A stretch of 64,000 nucleotides of DNA. Origin: Myxococcus eversor. Its GTDB lineage: Bacteria; Myxococcota; Myxococcia; Myxococcales; Myxococcaceae. The position numbers were made by a program, and so were the translations under genes. Where the stretch lies: assembly GCF_010894455.1 (NCBI RefSeq), contig NZ_JAAIXY010000018.1, positions 1-64,000 on the forward strand, in the 5' to 3' direction. Shown one piece after another: positions 33,302-43,382 of this stretch (positions are counted from its first letter, which is position 1; each line of letters opens with the position of its first letter). The notes under the pieces were generated by a model. That model saw only the letters and a list, made by a program, of their open reading frames with translations. It searched no databases and was not told the origin of the DNA.

Positions 33302-34632
33302 ATGACGGGCCGGCGGCAGCGCGCCACCAGCTCCCGAGTCACCGCGTCGGGCAGCGCGTCCGGCTCGCGCGCGGGCCCGTCCGAAGTCCCCAGGCAGACC
33401 AGGTCCACGCCCTCGCGCTCCGTCGCCTGGCAGATGGCCAGGGCGATGTCCTCGCCGGTGACACCCTCCACGCTCCAGCGCAGCGCCTGGGCGCCCTCGT
33501 CACGAGGCACCAGGTCCCACAGCCGCTTCAGCGTCACGTCCCGCGCGCGCGGAGGCTCGGGCAGCACGCCGTAGTGGTCGATGTAATCCCCCGCCTCGCC
33601 CAGGCGCTTGCGGTGCACGTGCAGCAGATGCACCCGGCCGCCCGGCCCCACCAGGGAGCGGGCCTGGGAGATGGCACGCGCGCTCGCCTCGGAGAAGTCC
33701 ACCGGCACCAGCACGCTGCGCGGCGGATGCGCGTGCCGGGGCTCATGCAACGTGTCCGGCACGCACACCACGGCCTGCTCCGCGTGCCGCAGCACCCCGG
33801 CCGACACCGAGCCGTGCCACAGCCGCTTCATCGCCCCCCGCGAGCGCATGCCCACCACGACGAGGTCCGCGCCGCGCGAGAGCGCCACGTGCAGCAGGTG
33901 GTCCGCGGGCCGACCGAAGCCGGGCTCCAGCACCACCTCCACGCCGCCCTCGCCCAGGAGGTCCCCCACCTGCTCGCGCACCTCGCGCAACAGCACCGTC
34001 TCCACCGCGGGGTCCAACGCCTCCATGTCCCGGGCCCGAGGCTCCAGCAGGTCGACATGGACGGGAGTGTGGATGCCCAGCCGCTCCCGCTCCTCCAGCG
34101 GCGAGCACACGTAGGTGGCCAGCACGTCGCACGGCCCCACCCGGCGCAGCTCGCGCAGGAAGGCCACCGCGGCTTCGGCCGTGGGGGACAGCGGATCCAC
34201 GCCCACCACGACGAGCAACCTGCGCCGCCCTCGCAGCCAGTCCACCAGCGCATCCGCGCGACGCACCGCCAACACCGGGCCGCAGCCCCGTCGGGCCAGC
34301 CGCTCCGGCAGCGAGGCACGCCTCCAGGCCGACGTCCGCCAGCCCTCCGCCGCGGCGACCACCCAGCGCGAGTGCCGGCACTCCTCGTCGGCGAGCACCT
34401 GGTCCGCGTCCGAGCGCACCCGACAGCTCACCCGCCCCGGGGGAAGCTCCAGCCGCTCCGCCAGGGCCTCCAGGTGCCCCTGGGCCTCCAGGCGCGAGGC
34501 CTCCGCCAGCGGCTCGCCGTCCATGACGCCCACGAGCAGGAGCGGCTCTCCCAGCCTGGCCGCCAGCGCCGCGGCGACCTCCACTTCCCGGGACTCCCGC
34601 GCCATCAGCGGGCTCGCACAGACGATGGCCAT
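33283..34632 (-). CDS. Triple universal stress protein (UspA) domains
   Basis: A 449-residue protein with three USP folds: about 1-128 (AIVCASPLMARESREVEVAA), 138-290 and 305-447 (SVLVPVDFSEASARAISQAR). Only the second has a full ATP-binding motif, GMRSRGAMKRLWHGSVSAGV (G-x2-G-x9-G-S), so one nucleotide site is expected; the first and third are degenerate. ATG 34632 has GAGGAGG six bases upstream. There are no membrane segments. USP proteins act in stress survival, often regulated by ATP. Isolated between the GspG-like gene and the ATPase-like gene. Confidence 0.88.
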   Translation of the reverse strand: MAIVCASPLMARESREVEVAAALAARLGEPLLLVGVMDGEPLAEASRLEAQGHLEALAERLELPPGRVSCRVRSDADQVLADEECRHSRWVVAAAEGWRTSAWRRASLPERLARRGCGPVLAVRRADALVDWLRGRRRLLVVVGVDPLSPTAEAAVAFLRELRRVGPCDVLATYVCSPLEERERLGIHTPVHVDLLEPRARDMEALDPAVETVLLREVREQVGDLLGEGGVEVVLEPGFGRPADHLLHVALSRGADLVVVGMRSRGAMKRLWHGSVSAGVLRHAEQAVVCVPDTLHEPRHAHPPRSVLVPVDFSEASARAISQARSLVGPGGRVHLLHVHRKRLGEAGDYIDHYGVLPEPPRARDVTLKRLWDLVPRDEGAQALRWSVEGVTGEDIALAICQATEREGVDLVCLGTSDGPAREPDALPDAVTRELVARCRRPVMVVPGS

Positions 34633-34798
34633 GGCCGCCCTCCTCGCGGGGATGGCCTGGACTCCATCCCTCCTCGGGACAGATGCGCACGATGCCACCG
34701 GGCGGGGGGCCCTCCTTCACATCAGCCTCGCGAAGAGCTCGGGCTCCGGGGCCCATCGCACGCCGGCCCCCGGGTCGGCCGAGGGCACGGCAGGACGG

Positions 34799-35215
34799 CT
34801 ACTTCGCCTTCTCGGGCCGGGGGTGCCCGTCGTGGTTGGTGTGGTCCTGCTCCTCGCGGCTGCCGCCCCGGTCGTCGCTCAGGCCGAAGGTCGCGATGAA
34901 GACCTGGTCGCCGTTGCTGGTGTACCGGTAGTGCCGTCCCCAGGGGTCCAGCGGCAGCGCCGGCAGGTACTTGGGCACCAGCAGGGGCTCCAGGTCCGCC
35001 TCTTCCGGCAGCTCGTTGCCATCCGCGTGGAAGCGCGACAGCGCGTCCTCCAGCACGCCGATGTCCTGGTGGATCCGCTCCGAGTACACCGCCTTCGAGC
35101 GCGTCAGCGCCCCCACCAGCACCGCGCACATGAGGGCGAGGGCGAACACCAGCCCCACCCACAGCACGGGTGAGCGACGGGAGGGCGGAGGGCGGTCATC
35201 GGCGGACGGATTCAT
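34799..35215 (-). CDS. GspG-like pseudopilin domain protein (membrane anchored)
   Basis: A 138-residue protein with a polar N-terminus, one transmembrane helix (VLWVGLVFALALMCAVLVGA) and an outer domain with ALSRFHADGNELPE and PLDPWGRHYRYTSNGDQVF, the C-terminal segment of the type II secretion major pseudopilin GspG. But it lacks the class III prepilin cleavage site (G-F-T-L-x-E) before the helix, so it is anchored rather than assembled into a pseudopilus. No secretion genes are adjacent. Its role is unknown; it may be a GspG-derived stand-alone protein. Confidence 0.78.
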   Translation of the reverse strand: MNPSADDRPPPSRRSPVLWVGLVFALALMCAVLVGALTRSKAVYSERIHQDIGVLEDALSRFHADGNELPEEADLEPLLVPKYLPALPLDPWGRHYRYTSNGDQVFIATFGLSDDRGGSREEQDHTNHDGHPRPEKAK

Positions 35216-35268
35216 GCCCCCACCCTACCGCCAGAGGCGGCCCGGGGTGGGGAAGACTTCACGCGGGA

Positions 35269-36726
35269 CTAAAGCGCGCGGAATAGCGGCACCGGCTGCT
35301 GCTTACCCTTCAAGCGCACGGGCGGCAGGTCCTCGAAGGCCGTCTCGTTGGCGTCCACCAGCTCCCGGGTGCGCTCGCCCACCAGGATTTCCCCCGGGCC
35401 CGCGAGCGCGCACAGCCGCGCGGCGACATTCACCGCGTCTCCGATGCAGGTGTACTCGGAGCGCACCGTGCTGCCGATGTTGCCGGCGACGACGACGCCC
35501 GAGTTGATGCCCACGCCCAGCTCCAGCACCAGCGGGTGGCCCTCGCGGCCGTTGGCGGCCCACTCGGCCTCCGCCTCCACGCGCAGGTCCGTCATCGCGT
35601 CCATCATCATCTTCGCGCACTGGAGCGCGCGCAGCGCGTCGTCCGTGCGCGCCACCGGGGCGCCGAACACCGCCATCAGCCCGTCGCCGAGGAACTTGTC
35701 CAGCGTCCCACCGCACGTGAGCACCGCGTCCGACAGCCGGCCCAGCACCTGGTTGAGCACCCCGACGACTTGCTCGGGAGGCAGGCTCTCCGCCAGGCCG
35801 GTGAAGTTGCGGATGTCCGCGAACAGCACCGTCACCTCGCGTTTCTCGCCGGTGAGCACCACCGCGTCCGCGCTCTTGAGGATTTCGTCCACCACCGCCG
35901 CGGAGGTGTAGCGGGCGAACAGCTTGCGCATCCGCTCCGTCTCGCCGGTGCGGCGCACCACGCTCTCGATTCGCGCCGCCAGCTCGTCCATGGACGCGGA
36001 CTTGTTGACGTAGTCGTCGGCGCCCGCGCGCAGGCCCCGCACGCGCTCCGCCTCGCGGTCATTCGCGGTGAGGATGATGACGGGCAGTCCCCGCGTGGGG
36101 CCCTCCTTGAGCCGGCGGCACAGCTCCACGCCATCCAACCCGGGCATCTCCAAGTCACTCAGGACGATGGCGGGTTGAAGGCGGCTCATGCCCTCCAGCG
36201 CCTCGAACGGGTCCTGGAAGCAGAGGACCTCGTAGCCCAGGGCGACCAGTCCCTCCTGGACGAAGGCGCACGCCAGCGGGCTGTCATCCACGACGACGAC
36301 GCGGCGGCGCCCGTCGATGAAGGGCCGGGGGTTCTCCTGCCGGCCGGCGATGCGGTTCTGCAGGCCGAGCGCCTCGTAGATCTGCTTGTACGTGCAGTGC
36401 CCCTGCTCCACGAGGATTTCGCCCAGCTTGCGACCGTCGCGGCGCTGACGGGCGAGCGCCTCCTCGAGCTGCGCGAGCGTCACGTATTTCAGCCCCACCA
36501 GCAGCTCGCCCAGGGCGGGCTGCGAGGGCCCCTTGTCGTGGTGCAGACCCAACGCCTCTCCCAGCGCGTCCTGAATCTGCTCCCGGGTGACGTAGCCGAG
36601 GGAGATGAGCGCCTCGCCCACGCGCTGGCCGGTGAGCGCCTGGAGGGCCAGGGCTTCCTGCACCTGCACGGGCGTGACGATACCCAGCTTGAGCAGCAGG
36701 TCACCAAAGAGGGGGGATGCGCTCAT
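35269..36726 (-). CDS. MshEN-receiver-class III nucleotide cyclase fusion
   Basis: A 485-residue protein. The first 120 residues contain two MshEN/GspE-N-type repeats ([40 protein letters not shown]), a domain that in other proteins can bind c-di-GMP. Next is a receiver (about 140-260, acceptor Asp in [13 protein letters not shown]) and then a class III adenylate/guanylate cyclase (about 285-480): [10 protein letters not shown] and [11 protein letters not shown] (metal Asps), Lys in DKFLGDGL, and NVAARLC (Asn, Arg). Catalytic residues look complete; the Lys...Thr pair suggests ATP. ATG 36726 has GAGGTGA upstream. Output would be cAMP controlled by phosphorylation and possibly c-di-GMP. Confidence 0.88.
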   Translation of the reverse strand: MSASPLFGDLLLKLGIVTPVQVQEALALQALTGQRVGEALISLGYVTREQIQDALGEALGLHHDKGPSQPALGELLVGLKYVTLAQLEEALARQRRDGRKLGEILVEQGHCTYKQIYEALGLQNRIAGRQENPRPFIDGRRRVVVVDDSPLACAFVQEGLVALGYEVLCFQDPFEALEGMSRLQPAIVLSDLEMPGLDGVELCRRLKEGPTRGLPVIILTANDREAERVRGLRAGADDYVNKSASMDELAARIESVVRRTGETERMRKLFARYTSAAVVDEILKSADAVVLTGEKREVTVLFADIRNFTGLAESLPPEQVVGVLNQVLGRLSDAVLTCGGTLDKFLGDGLMAVFGAPVARTDDALRALQCAKMMMDAMTDLRVEAEAEWAANGREGHPLVLELGVGINSGVVVAGNIGSTVRSEYTCIGDAVNVAARLCALAGPGEILVGERTRELVDANETAFEDLPPVRLKGKQQPVPLFRAL

Positions 36727-36859
36727 GGGGGTCACCTCGGCGTCCGGTGGAGCCCTGGACGCGGACGCCAGAGTATCCCACCTCCCGACACTCCGGGAGG
36801 ACTCCACGGACCGGACAGGAGGAGGCGCCAACGACCCGCCCCCTCGGTGTGGCACCGCG

Positions 36860-37891
36860 TCATCGACGGGGTACGGGCCGGGAGGACTTCCGAGGAGGGG
36901 GCTGCGGGAAGGTGAACTCCACGCGGCGATTGGCCGTGCGGCCGAGCGACGTTCCGCTGGACTCCAATGGCTTGTCCGCCCCCAGCCCCTGCGCCTCCAG
37001 TCGCTCCGGCGGCACGCCCTGCCCCTCCAGGTAGGCGACCACCGCCTCCGCCCGCGCCTGCGTCAACGCGCGCCCCGTCGTCGCATCGTCCCAGGCATCG
37101 GTGTGTCCCTCGACGATGACGCGCTTCAGCTCCGGGTGCGCGAGCAGCACCCGGGCCACGTTGTCCAACAGCGCGTGGGAGCTGGCCTGGAGCTTCGCCG
37201 TCTGGCTCTCGAAGGCGATGCGCTCCAGCAGCTCCAGCTTGTCGCGCTGGAGGCTGACGCGCTGCTTGTCCTGGGCCGGGCAACCCTGGTTCGCAGCCAG
37301 GCCAGACGTCGTCGGGCAGTTGTCCCGGTGGTCCGCCTGGCCGTCGCCGTCCCTGTCCCGCTCGGGACACCCGCTCAGGTAGGGGACACCCTCGTCGCGC
37401 GGACAGGCGTCGTCCTCGTCCGGAACTCCGTCGCCGTCCTCGTCCTTCTCCGGGCAGCCCTGTCGCTCCACGGGGCCGGCCTCCTCGGGACACGCATCCG
37501 CATCTCCCTCCACGCCATCGCGGTCCGGGTCGATGATGGGGCAGCCCTTGCGCTCCAGCGGGCCGGACTCGCGGGGACAGGCGTCCTTGGCGTCCTCCAC
37601 GCCGTCGTCGTCGAAGTCCCGGGCGGGACAGCCCTCCCGGAAGGCGGGGCCCGCGTGGCGCGGACACTTGTCCACGGAGTCATCCAGGCCATCGCCGTCG
37701 GTGTCCTTGATGGGACAGCCTCGCGTGGCGACGGGCCCCTGGATGAGCGGGCACGCGTCCTCCGCGTCGGGCACACCATCGCTGTCGCCGTCGGGAGCGG
37801 GCCGCGCCCGGGGCGAATGGCCACATCCCGGAGCGAGCGCTCCTCCCAACAAGAGGAGGAACAGGACTCCACCGCGCGAGACTCGCATCAT
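36860..37891 (-). CDS. OmpA-family lipoprotein with thrombospondin type 3 repeats
   Basis: A 343-residue protein with a lipoprotein signal ([15 protein letters not shown]). Six Asp-rich repeats of about 29 residues follow ([29 protein letters not shown] and others), each with calcium-binding DxDxDG loops and one Cys pair, as in thrombospondin type 3 / OmpA proteins. The last 120 residues are an OmpA-like peptidoglycan-binding domain ([40 protein letters not shown]). It probably links the outer membrane to the cell wall. The start ATG 37891 or 37888 cannot be separated; no strong ribosome site. Downstream (3') of the kinase gene at 37950 on the same strand. Confidence 0.9.
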   Translation of the reverse strand: MMRVSRGGVLFLLLLGGALAPGCGHSPRARPAPDGDSDGVPDAEDACPLIQGPVATRGCPIKDTDGDGLDDSVDKCPRHAGPAFREGCPARDFDDDGVEDAKDACPRESGPLERKGCPIIDPDRDGVEGDADACPEEAGPVERQGCPEKDEDGDGVPDEDDACPRDEGVPYLSGCPERDRDGDGQADHRDNCPTTSGLAANQGCPAQDKQRVSLQRDKLELLERIAFESQTAKLQASSHALLDNVARVLLAHPELKRVIVEGHTDAWDDATTGRALTQARAEAVVAYLEGQGVPPERLEAQGLGADKPLESSGTSLGRTANRRVEFTFPQPPPRKSSRPVPRR

Positions 37892-37949
37892 CACCGCGTC
37901 ACCAGAGCGCACGGGGCCAAGCGCTGTCCAGGTGATGTGTCACGCACGC

Positions 37950-40823
37950 TCACGTCGGCAGCGCGCCGGACAGGGGCAGCTCCACGGTGAAGGTGGAGCC
38001 CTTGCCGGGCTGGCTCTGCACGCGGATGCCGCCGCCGTGGGCCTCGACGATGCGCTTGGTAATCCAGAGCCCCAGGCCCAGGCCCTTGAAGTGCTGCGCG
38101 GACTCCGAGCGCTCGAAGCGCTCGAAGATGCGCTCCTGGTCCTCCAGCGCCACGCCGATGCCCTGGTCCTTCACGGCCAGCTCCGCCACCGGGCCGCGCT
38201 GCTCCACCTGCACCGTCACCGGACGCCCCGCGCCGTACTTCGCCGCGTTGGACAAGAGATTCACCAGCACCTGCTCCAGCCGCAGCTTGTCCCACTGCCC
38301 CACCACCTCCTCGTCCGCCAGCAGCAGCACCTCGCTGCCCGCGCGCACCAGCTCCTCGGACATACGGGACACCAGCTCGCGCGTCAGCGCCGCCAGGTCC
38401 AGCTCCTCGCGGTTGAGCGTCAGCCGGCCCGCGCTGATGCGCGACACGTCCAGCAGGTCATCGATGAGCAACCCCAGCCGCTGCCCCGCGCGCGCCGCCT
38501 TCTCCGCGCGTTCCGCGAGGCCACTGGCCGCCATCGCATCCTTCGCCATGCGCGCCAGCAGGTGAATCTGGAGCTGCAGGGCATTGAGCGGCGACTTCAA
38601 CTCATGTCCCGCCACCGACAAGAGCTCGTCGCGCGCCTTCACCGCCTGCGTCGCCGCGCCGTACAGCCGCGCGTCCTCGATGGCCAAGGCGGCCCGCGCG
38701 GCCAGGCTCTCCAGGAGCGCGCGCTCCTCCGCCGTGTACTCGCGCCCGCGCGCCTCGCGGATGACGCCCAGCGTGCCCAGCACCCGGCCGCGCGCGCCCA
38801 GCGGGACGATGATGAGGCTCTGCGGCCCGTAGTGCTCCAGGAAGGTGACGCCCTCGGGTGACGGGTCCCCGAGCAGCTCCTCCGCGCTCAACCGGGGCAC
38901 GAAGAGCGTCTGCCCCGTGGCCACCACGCGGCCCGACAGCCCCTCGCCCACGCGCGCGGGATTCATCCGCAGCGACGACTCCAGCACACCGCGAGCGACG
39001 GGGTCCGGATGGTGCGCCGCCACCAACTCCAAATGCTCCCGGTCCTCCGCGAGCAGTTGCAGCACGCACCCGCCGCCCAGCGCCTCGGACACCTTGCTCG
39101 CCAGTACGTCGAGCACGGTGGGCAGGTCCAACCCCGCCTCGGCGATGAGCTGGCTGACCTGCACCAGCACGTGCAGCCGCGCGGCGCCGCGTCGGCTCTC
39201 TTCCTCGGCCGCGCGCGCGGCGCGGAACAACCGCGCGTTGTCCATCGCCAGCGCCGCGCGCCGAGCCAGCTCCTCCGCCAGCGACAGGTCCGTCGCGTTG
39301 AAGGGGGCCCGCCCCGCGTCCCGCACGAAGGTCAGCGCGCCCAACGTCCGCTGGCGAGCGACGAGCGGCGTGAGCAGGAGCGTGCAGGCACTCCACGTCG
39401 GCTCGCCTCCCGTCGGGGAAGGCGCGCGCGTCCTGCGGGTCTCCATGCGGGATTGCCCGCTGGCCAGCACCCGCGCCAGCGTGGAGGGCTGACCCGAGTC
39501 CAGCGGGAAGCTCGTCAACTCCAGCACCCGCTGCGCCTTCTCCGGGTCCGCGTGCAGCACCGCCAGCCGCCGCACCACGCCCTCGTCGTACGAGTCCACC
39601 GAGCACCCGTCCGCGAAGTGGCCCAGCGCCAGCCGCGCCACGCCGGACACCGTCTCCTCCCAGCCCAGCGAGCCGGACACCAGTGCGCTCGCGTCCGCCA
39701 GCAGGCTCAGCCGCGCGCCCAGCGCCTCCGCTTCCAGTCGCGCGGTGTGCTCCCGCTCGTACAGCCGCGCGCGCTCCAGCGCCTGGCCACACTGCCGCGC
39801 CAGTCCGACGATGGACGTGCGCTCCAGCGCGGTGAAGTCCTTCTCCCGCTCGAAGCCGAAGGCCAGCGTGCCGAACACCCGCCCCTCGACGAACAGCGGC
39901 GCCAGCGCCAACGCCCGCAGCGGCCCCTCCGCCATCAGCGCCGCGAGCCTCGGGTAGCGCGCCTGTATCGCCGCCAGCGTCTCCAGCCACACCGGCGCCT
40001 CCGCCAGCACCGCGTCTTGGCCCGGCAGGTCCTCGCCGGTGCGGGGCAGCACGCGCAGGGGCTCCAGCAGCCCCTCCGGCACCCCCACCGCCGCGATGAG
40101 CTCCGCGGACGCGCCGCCCTCCGGCGTCAGGTGCACCATGCCCGCCGTCGCGTCCACCGCCGGCAGCCCCAAATCCAGCACCACGTGGGCCACCTCCGCG
40201 CGGGTGAGCGTCTGGCCGAAGGCCTCCGTCACCGCCTGGAAGCGGCTCAGCCGCAGCACCTCCGCCTGTTCGACTTCCGCGCGGGCCCGCGCCACTTCCA
40301 GGCGCACCCCCTCCACCGCCTGCTCCCGCTCCAGCGCCAGCCCCGCGAGGCGAGCGTAGAGGCCCAGGCGCTGGAGCTCCTCCTCCGACGGCACCCGCCC
40401 CTCGGCCAGCACGGCGCCCAGCACGCCGACGACACCCCGGGCCACGGAGGCGGACACCGGCAGCGAGACGAGCCCCACCGCGCCCAGCTTCCGCCGGGCC
40501 TCCGTCGCCCCCGAAAGCAGCGCGTCCCGCTCCAGGTCCACCGACAGGTACGGCAGGAGCGCCCCGTCGATGTCGCGCGTGCCCGCCAGCAGCCGCTGGC
40601 CACACGCTTCCACCGCGTCAGCCGGCATTCCGGGCGTGGCGAGCGTGTGCGGGACGCTTTCGTCCTCTCGCCAACAGAGGAAGACGTCGGACACGGCGAG
40701 GGCGGCCGCGACCTCGCGCAGCAACGCCTCCAGCACCGCCCGCACCGGCGGCGCCACCGCCAACCGCTCCAGGCTCCGCGTCACGCGGTCCGTCGCGGCC
40801 AGGTTGCCCTCGGGCACCTTCAT
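37950..40823 (-). CDS. Large soluble histidine kinase with four GAF-like domains
   Basis: A 957-residue protein (ATG 40823). Four GAF-type sensor regions (about 20-170, 200-370, 390-550, 570-710) are joined by short coiled coils (EREQAVEGVRLEVARARAEV). The last is followed by HisKA with VAGHELKSPLNALQLQIHLL (His in HELKSP) and an HATPase domain with NLLSNAAKYG, DQGIGV and GLGLGLWI boxes. No membrane helix or receiver. It is likely a cytosolic sensor of several signals or cofactors; GAF domains commonly bind nucleotides or haem. The ribosome site is weak. No cognate regulator is adjacent. Confidence 0.9.
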   Translation of the reverse strand: MKVPEGNLAATDRVTRSLERLAVAPPVRAVLEALLREVAAALAVSDVFLCWREDESVPHTLATPGMPADAVEACGQRLLAGTRDIDGALLPYLSVDLERDALLSGATEARRKLGAVGLVSLPVSASVARGVVGVLGAVLAEGRVPSEEELQRLGLYARLAGLALEREQAVEGVRLEVARARAEVEQAEVLRLSRFQAVTEAFGQTLTRAEVAHVVLDLGLPAVDATAGMVHLTPEGGASAELIAAVGVPEGLLEPLRVLPRTGEDLPGQDAVLAEAPVWLETLAAIQARYPRLAALMAEGPLRALALAPLFVEGRVFGTLAFGFEREKDFTALERTSIVGLARQCGQALERARLYEREHTARLEAEALGARLSLLADASALVSGSLGWEETVSGVARLALGHFADGCSVDSYDEGVVRRLAVLHADPEKAQRVLELTSFPLDSGQPSTLARVLASGQSRMETRRTRAPSPTGGEPTWSACTLLLTPLVARQRTLGALTFVRDAGRAPFNATDLSLAEELARRAALAMDNARLFRAARAAEEESRRGAARLHVLVQVSQLIAEAGLDLPTVLDVLASKVSEALGGGCVLQLLAEDREHLELVAAHHPDPVARGVLESSLRMNPARVGEGLSGRVVATGQTLFVPRLSAEELLGDPSPEGVTFLEHYGPQSLIIVPLGARGRVLGTLGVIREARGREYTAEERALLESLAARAALAIEDARLYGAATQAVKARDELLSVAGHELKSPLNALQLQIHLLARMAKDAMAASGLAERAEKAARAGQRLGLLIDDLLDVSRISAGRLTLNREELDLAALTRELVSRMSEELVRAGSEVLLLADEEVVGQWDKLRLEQVLVNLLSNAAKYGAGRPVTVQVEQRGPVAELAVKDQGIGVALEDQERIFERFERSESAQHFKGLGLGLWITKRIVEAHGGGIRVQSQPGKGSTFTVELPLSGALPT

Positions 40824-40944
40824 GCCCACACGTCCCCCCGGTCCGGGCCCGCTGGGGCCCACCGCGAAGGGCCAGTGTCCCATGTCGGGCCGGGCCGCGA
40901 AACCCGCGGACCCCTGTCCCCAGGTACAGGTGGGGCCTCACCGT

Positions 40945-42066
40945 TCAGTGAGCGAACACATTGAAGAAGGCGAAGAAAATCTCGAGGACGATGAGCAGGA
41001 TGATGACCGCCTCCAGCGTGTGGGAGCGGTCGATGTCCACGTCGCCCTTGAGCAGGCCATACGTCTGGGCGAGCAGCTGCTGCTTGCGCGTGACGGAGCC
41101 CTGCCAGGCGGAGATGCGCATGCGGCGCACCGCGCCCTCGTAGACCTTGGCCAGGTAGAAGTCGCCGATGATTTTCAGGCTGTTGTCCACGCGCTCGATG
41201 AACTCGTTGAGGTCCACCAGCGTGCTGAGCGTCTGCCGCGTCAGCGTGCGGTACGGACTGCGGAACAGCCGCGTCCACCCGTGGCGCTTGGCCTGCACCT
41301 CGCCGTGGATGCGGGCGATGTGCTCGTCCAGCCGCTCGTCGTAGTAACGGAATTCCAACAGTTGCGCGTTGGCGATTTCGAGCAGGTCCGGGATGTCCCC
41401 GGAGCCCGACGGCTCGTAGACGAAGGCGCTGTTCCAGTCGATGACGACCAGGTCATTCACCGTGTAGCTGAAGCGCATCTGCGTGACGGCCTCGCTCTCC
41501 CGGCGGGACAGCGGCGTCTGGCCGTTCTCGCCCAGGAGCAGCCGCGCCAGGTCCGCGCCCTCCAGCAGGTCCTCCGCGGACGGGTTGCCCTGGATGCTCT
41601 CCGCGAAGATGACGGTGTAGCTCTCGTTCTGGTCCCACAGGTGCGGCTCCTGCACCGCGGAGGCGATGGTGTGGCGCACGCCCTCCACCAAATCCAGCGC
41701 CAGGTCCTCCAGCGCCTGGCTGTCGTACAGCTCGTCCGCCACGCGGGTGAGGTGCTCCAGGGACGTGCCCGGCACCACCGGCACCCGCAGGATGATGGAC
41801 GCGGCGCCATGGTCGAACAGGCGCGCGGTGGCATCCACCGTGATGGGCCCGTCCTTCAGCGCGAGCGGCCGTCGCCCCAGCTCATACGCCAGCGGCGGAT
41901 TGGGGAGCTGGAGGTACTGGCCATTCTCGCGCGACAGCTTGAGGCGGCGGGTGTCCTCGGAGACGGCCTTGCGCGCGCGCTCCAGGTTGATCTCCTCCGC
42001 GATGTCGAAGGTGCGGTAGCAGAGGATGTGGGCCTTCTCGAAGAGCAGGGGAGCCGAGGCAGGCAT
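40945..42066 (-). CDS. Membrane-anchored protein, possibly RMD1/DUF155-like
   Basis: A 373-residue protein with a large soluble N-terminus and one C-terminal transmembrane helix (AVIILLIVLEIFFAFFNV) directly before the end, so it is tail-anchored. A conserved-looking block is DIPDLLEIANAQLLEFRYYD, with the long helices around it; this resembles the yeast Rmd1 / DUF155 type. A segment TRKQQLLAQTYGLLKGDVDI precedes the helix. ATG 42066; ribosome site poor. It is divergent from nothing close: the 300-bp spacer to tryptophan dioxygenase is empty. Family assignment is moderate. Confidence 0.72.
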   Translation of the reverse strand: MPASAPLLFEKAHILCYRTFDIAEEINLERARKAVSEDTRRLKLSRENGQYLQLPNPPLAYELGRRPLALKDGPITVDATARLFDHGAASIILRVPVVPGTSLEHLTRVADELYDSQALEDLALDLVEGVRHTIASAVQEPHLWDQNESYTVIFAESIQGNPSAEDLLEGADLARLLLGENGQTPLSRRESEAVTQMRFSYTVNDLVVIDWNSAFVYEPSGSGDIPDLLEIANAQLLEFRYYDERLDEHIARIHGEVQAKRHGWTRLFRSPYRTLTRQTLSTLVDLNEFIERVDNSLKIIGDFYLAKVYEGAVRRMRISAWQGSVTRKQQLLAQTYGLLKGDVDIDRSHTLEAVIILLIVLEIFFAFFNVFAH

Positions 42067-42366
42067 GGTGCGCGCAAGCCTAGCGCGCGCCTCCCCCACG
42101 CCACGCCCGGCGCACGGGCCCTGTCGACGAGCCGTCAGTCGTGGCCCTCGGAGCCCAAGGCCTGGAGCCCTGGAGCCAGCCGCACCACCCGCTCGCCGCC
42201 CGGCCGCCTGGCGGACAGGGTGGCTTCCGACACCCGCCCATCCACCCCGTCACATTGTCGATGTTTCACTCGGGCGAAGCCTGTCACCGACGGCCCCGCC
42301 ATTCCTCTCAATTGGCCACACGTCAAGACTGGGGCGCAACGCCTGCCATGACGGCCCGGAGCACGC
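42067..42366. other. Intergenic spacer, no gene seen
   Basis: 300 bp between two minus-strand genes. Frames on both strands are open but lack a start with a ribosome site and a recognisable product. No hairpin or repeat noticed. Confidence 0.4.
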
Positions 42367-43251
42367 TCACGGCGACGGTTTATGAGACCGGGCCGAGGGG
42401 GGTGCCAGCTCCGTGCGCACATCCCACAGCTCTGGGAAGAAGCGCAAATCCAAGGCCTTGCGAAGGAAGGACACCCCGGAGGAGCCCCCGGTGCCCTGCT
42501 TGAAGCCGATGATTCTCATCACCGTCATCATGTGACGGTAGCGCCACAACTGGAACCGCTCCTCGGTGTCCACCAGCTTCTCGCACATCTCGTACGCGTC
42601 CCAGTGCGCGTGGGGGTCCTCGTAGATGCGGCGGAACACCTCCACCACCGCCGGGCTCTTCACGTACGGCTGCCGCCAGTCGCGCTGGGCGTGGTCCTCC
42701 GGAATCGCATGCCCCGTGCGCGACAGATGGCGCAGGAACTCGTCATAGAGGCTGGGAGACTCCAACAGCCGCTCCAGCTCCCCATGCAGCTCCGGTTGGT
42801 GGCGGAAGGGACCCAGGGCATTGGAGTCCTTGTTGCCCAGGAGGAACTCCACCGCGCGGTACTGCCAGCTCTGGAAGCCAGACGCGGGCCCGAGCGCGTC
42901 ACGGAACTCCAGGTACTCATTCGGCGTGAGCGTCTCCAGGACGCTCCACTGCTCGAAGAGCATCCGTTGGATGTTCCCCACGCGCGCGAAAATCTTGAAC
43001 GAGGGCTCCAGCCGATCCGCCTGCACATAGCGGATACACGCGCTCAGCTCGTGGATGAGCAGCTTCATCCACAGCTCGCTCGTCTGGTGCTGGATGATGA
43101 AGAGCAGCTCGTCGTGATGGGGTGGCTGCGAGCGCGGAACCTGCGCCGTCAACAGCCTGTCGAGCTGTAGGTAATCACCGTACGTGGTCCTTCCGGCCAG
43201 GTCGGTGATGATTCCAGGCTCCAAGTCGCGTTTGTTCATGGGCCCGGGCAT
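42367..43251 (-). CDS. kynA: Tryptophan 2,3-dioxygenase
   Basis: A 294-residue enzyme with the family signature regions: [34 protein letters not shown] (substrate-pocket motif), [17 protein letters not shown], and [20 protein letters not shown] (haem-ligand His in the RH segment and substrate-binding GTGGSSG loop). It opens the indole ring of L-tryptophan to give N-formylkynurenine, the first step of the kynurenine pathway. ATG 43251 has AGGGG six bases upstream; the next ATG at 43239 is a weaker alternative. The gene stands alone; the later kynurenine pathway genes are not in the window. Confidence 0.95.
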   Translation of the reverse strand: MPGPMNKRDLEPGIITDLAGRTTYGDYLQLDRLLTAQVPRSQPPHHDELLFIIQHQTSELWMKLLIHELSACIRYVQADRLEPSFKIFARVGNIQRMLFEQWSVLETLTPNEYLEFRDALGPASGFQSWQYRAVEFLLGNKDSNALGPFRHQPELHGELERLLESPSLYDEFLRHLSRTGHAIPEDHAQRDWRQPYVKSPAVVEVFRRIYEDPHAHWDAYEMCEKLVDTEERFQLWRYRHMMTVMRIIGFKQGTGGSSGVSFLRKALDLRFFPELWDVRTELAPPSARSHKPSP

Positions 43252-43382
43252 TCATGCCCCTGCAAGCCCCCGCGGGCAAGACTTCCCGTACGGGCTGCCC
43301 CCGAACCCTCTCCCTGCCAGGGAGCACGGTTGACGGAGGTGCGGTCACTGTCTGCCCGGGCCGGGGCCAAACGTGCCGCTGA

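Noticed and set aside
39009-40964. Long plus-strand frame opposite the four-GAF kinase
   Set aside because: Composition and lack of any motif mark it as a shadow of the kinase reading.
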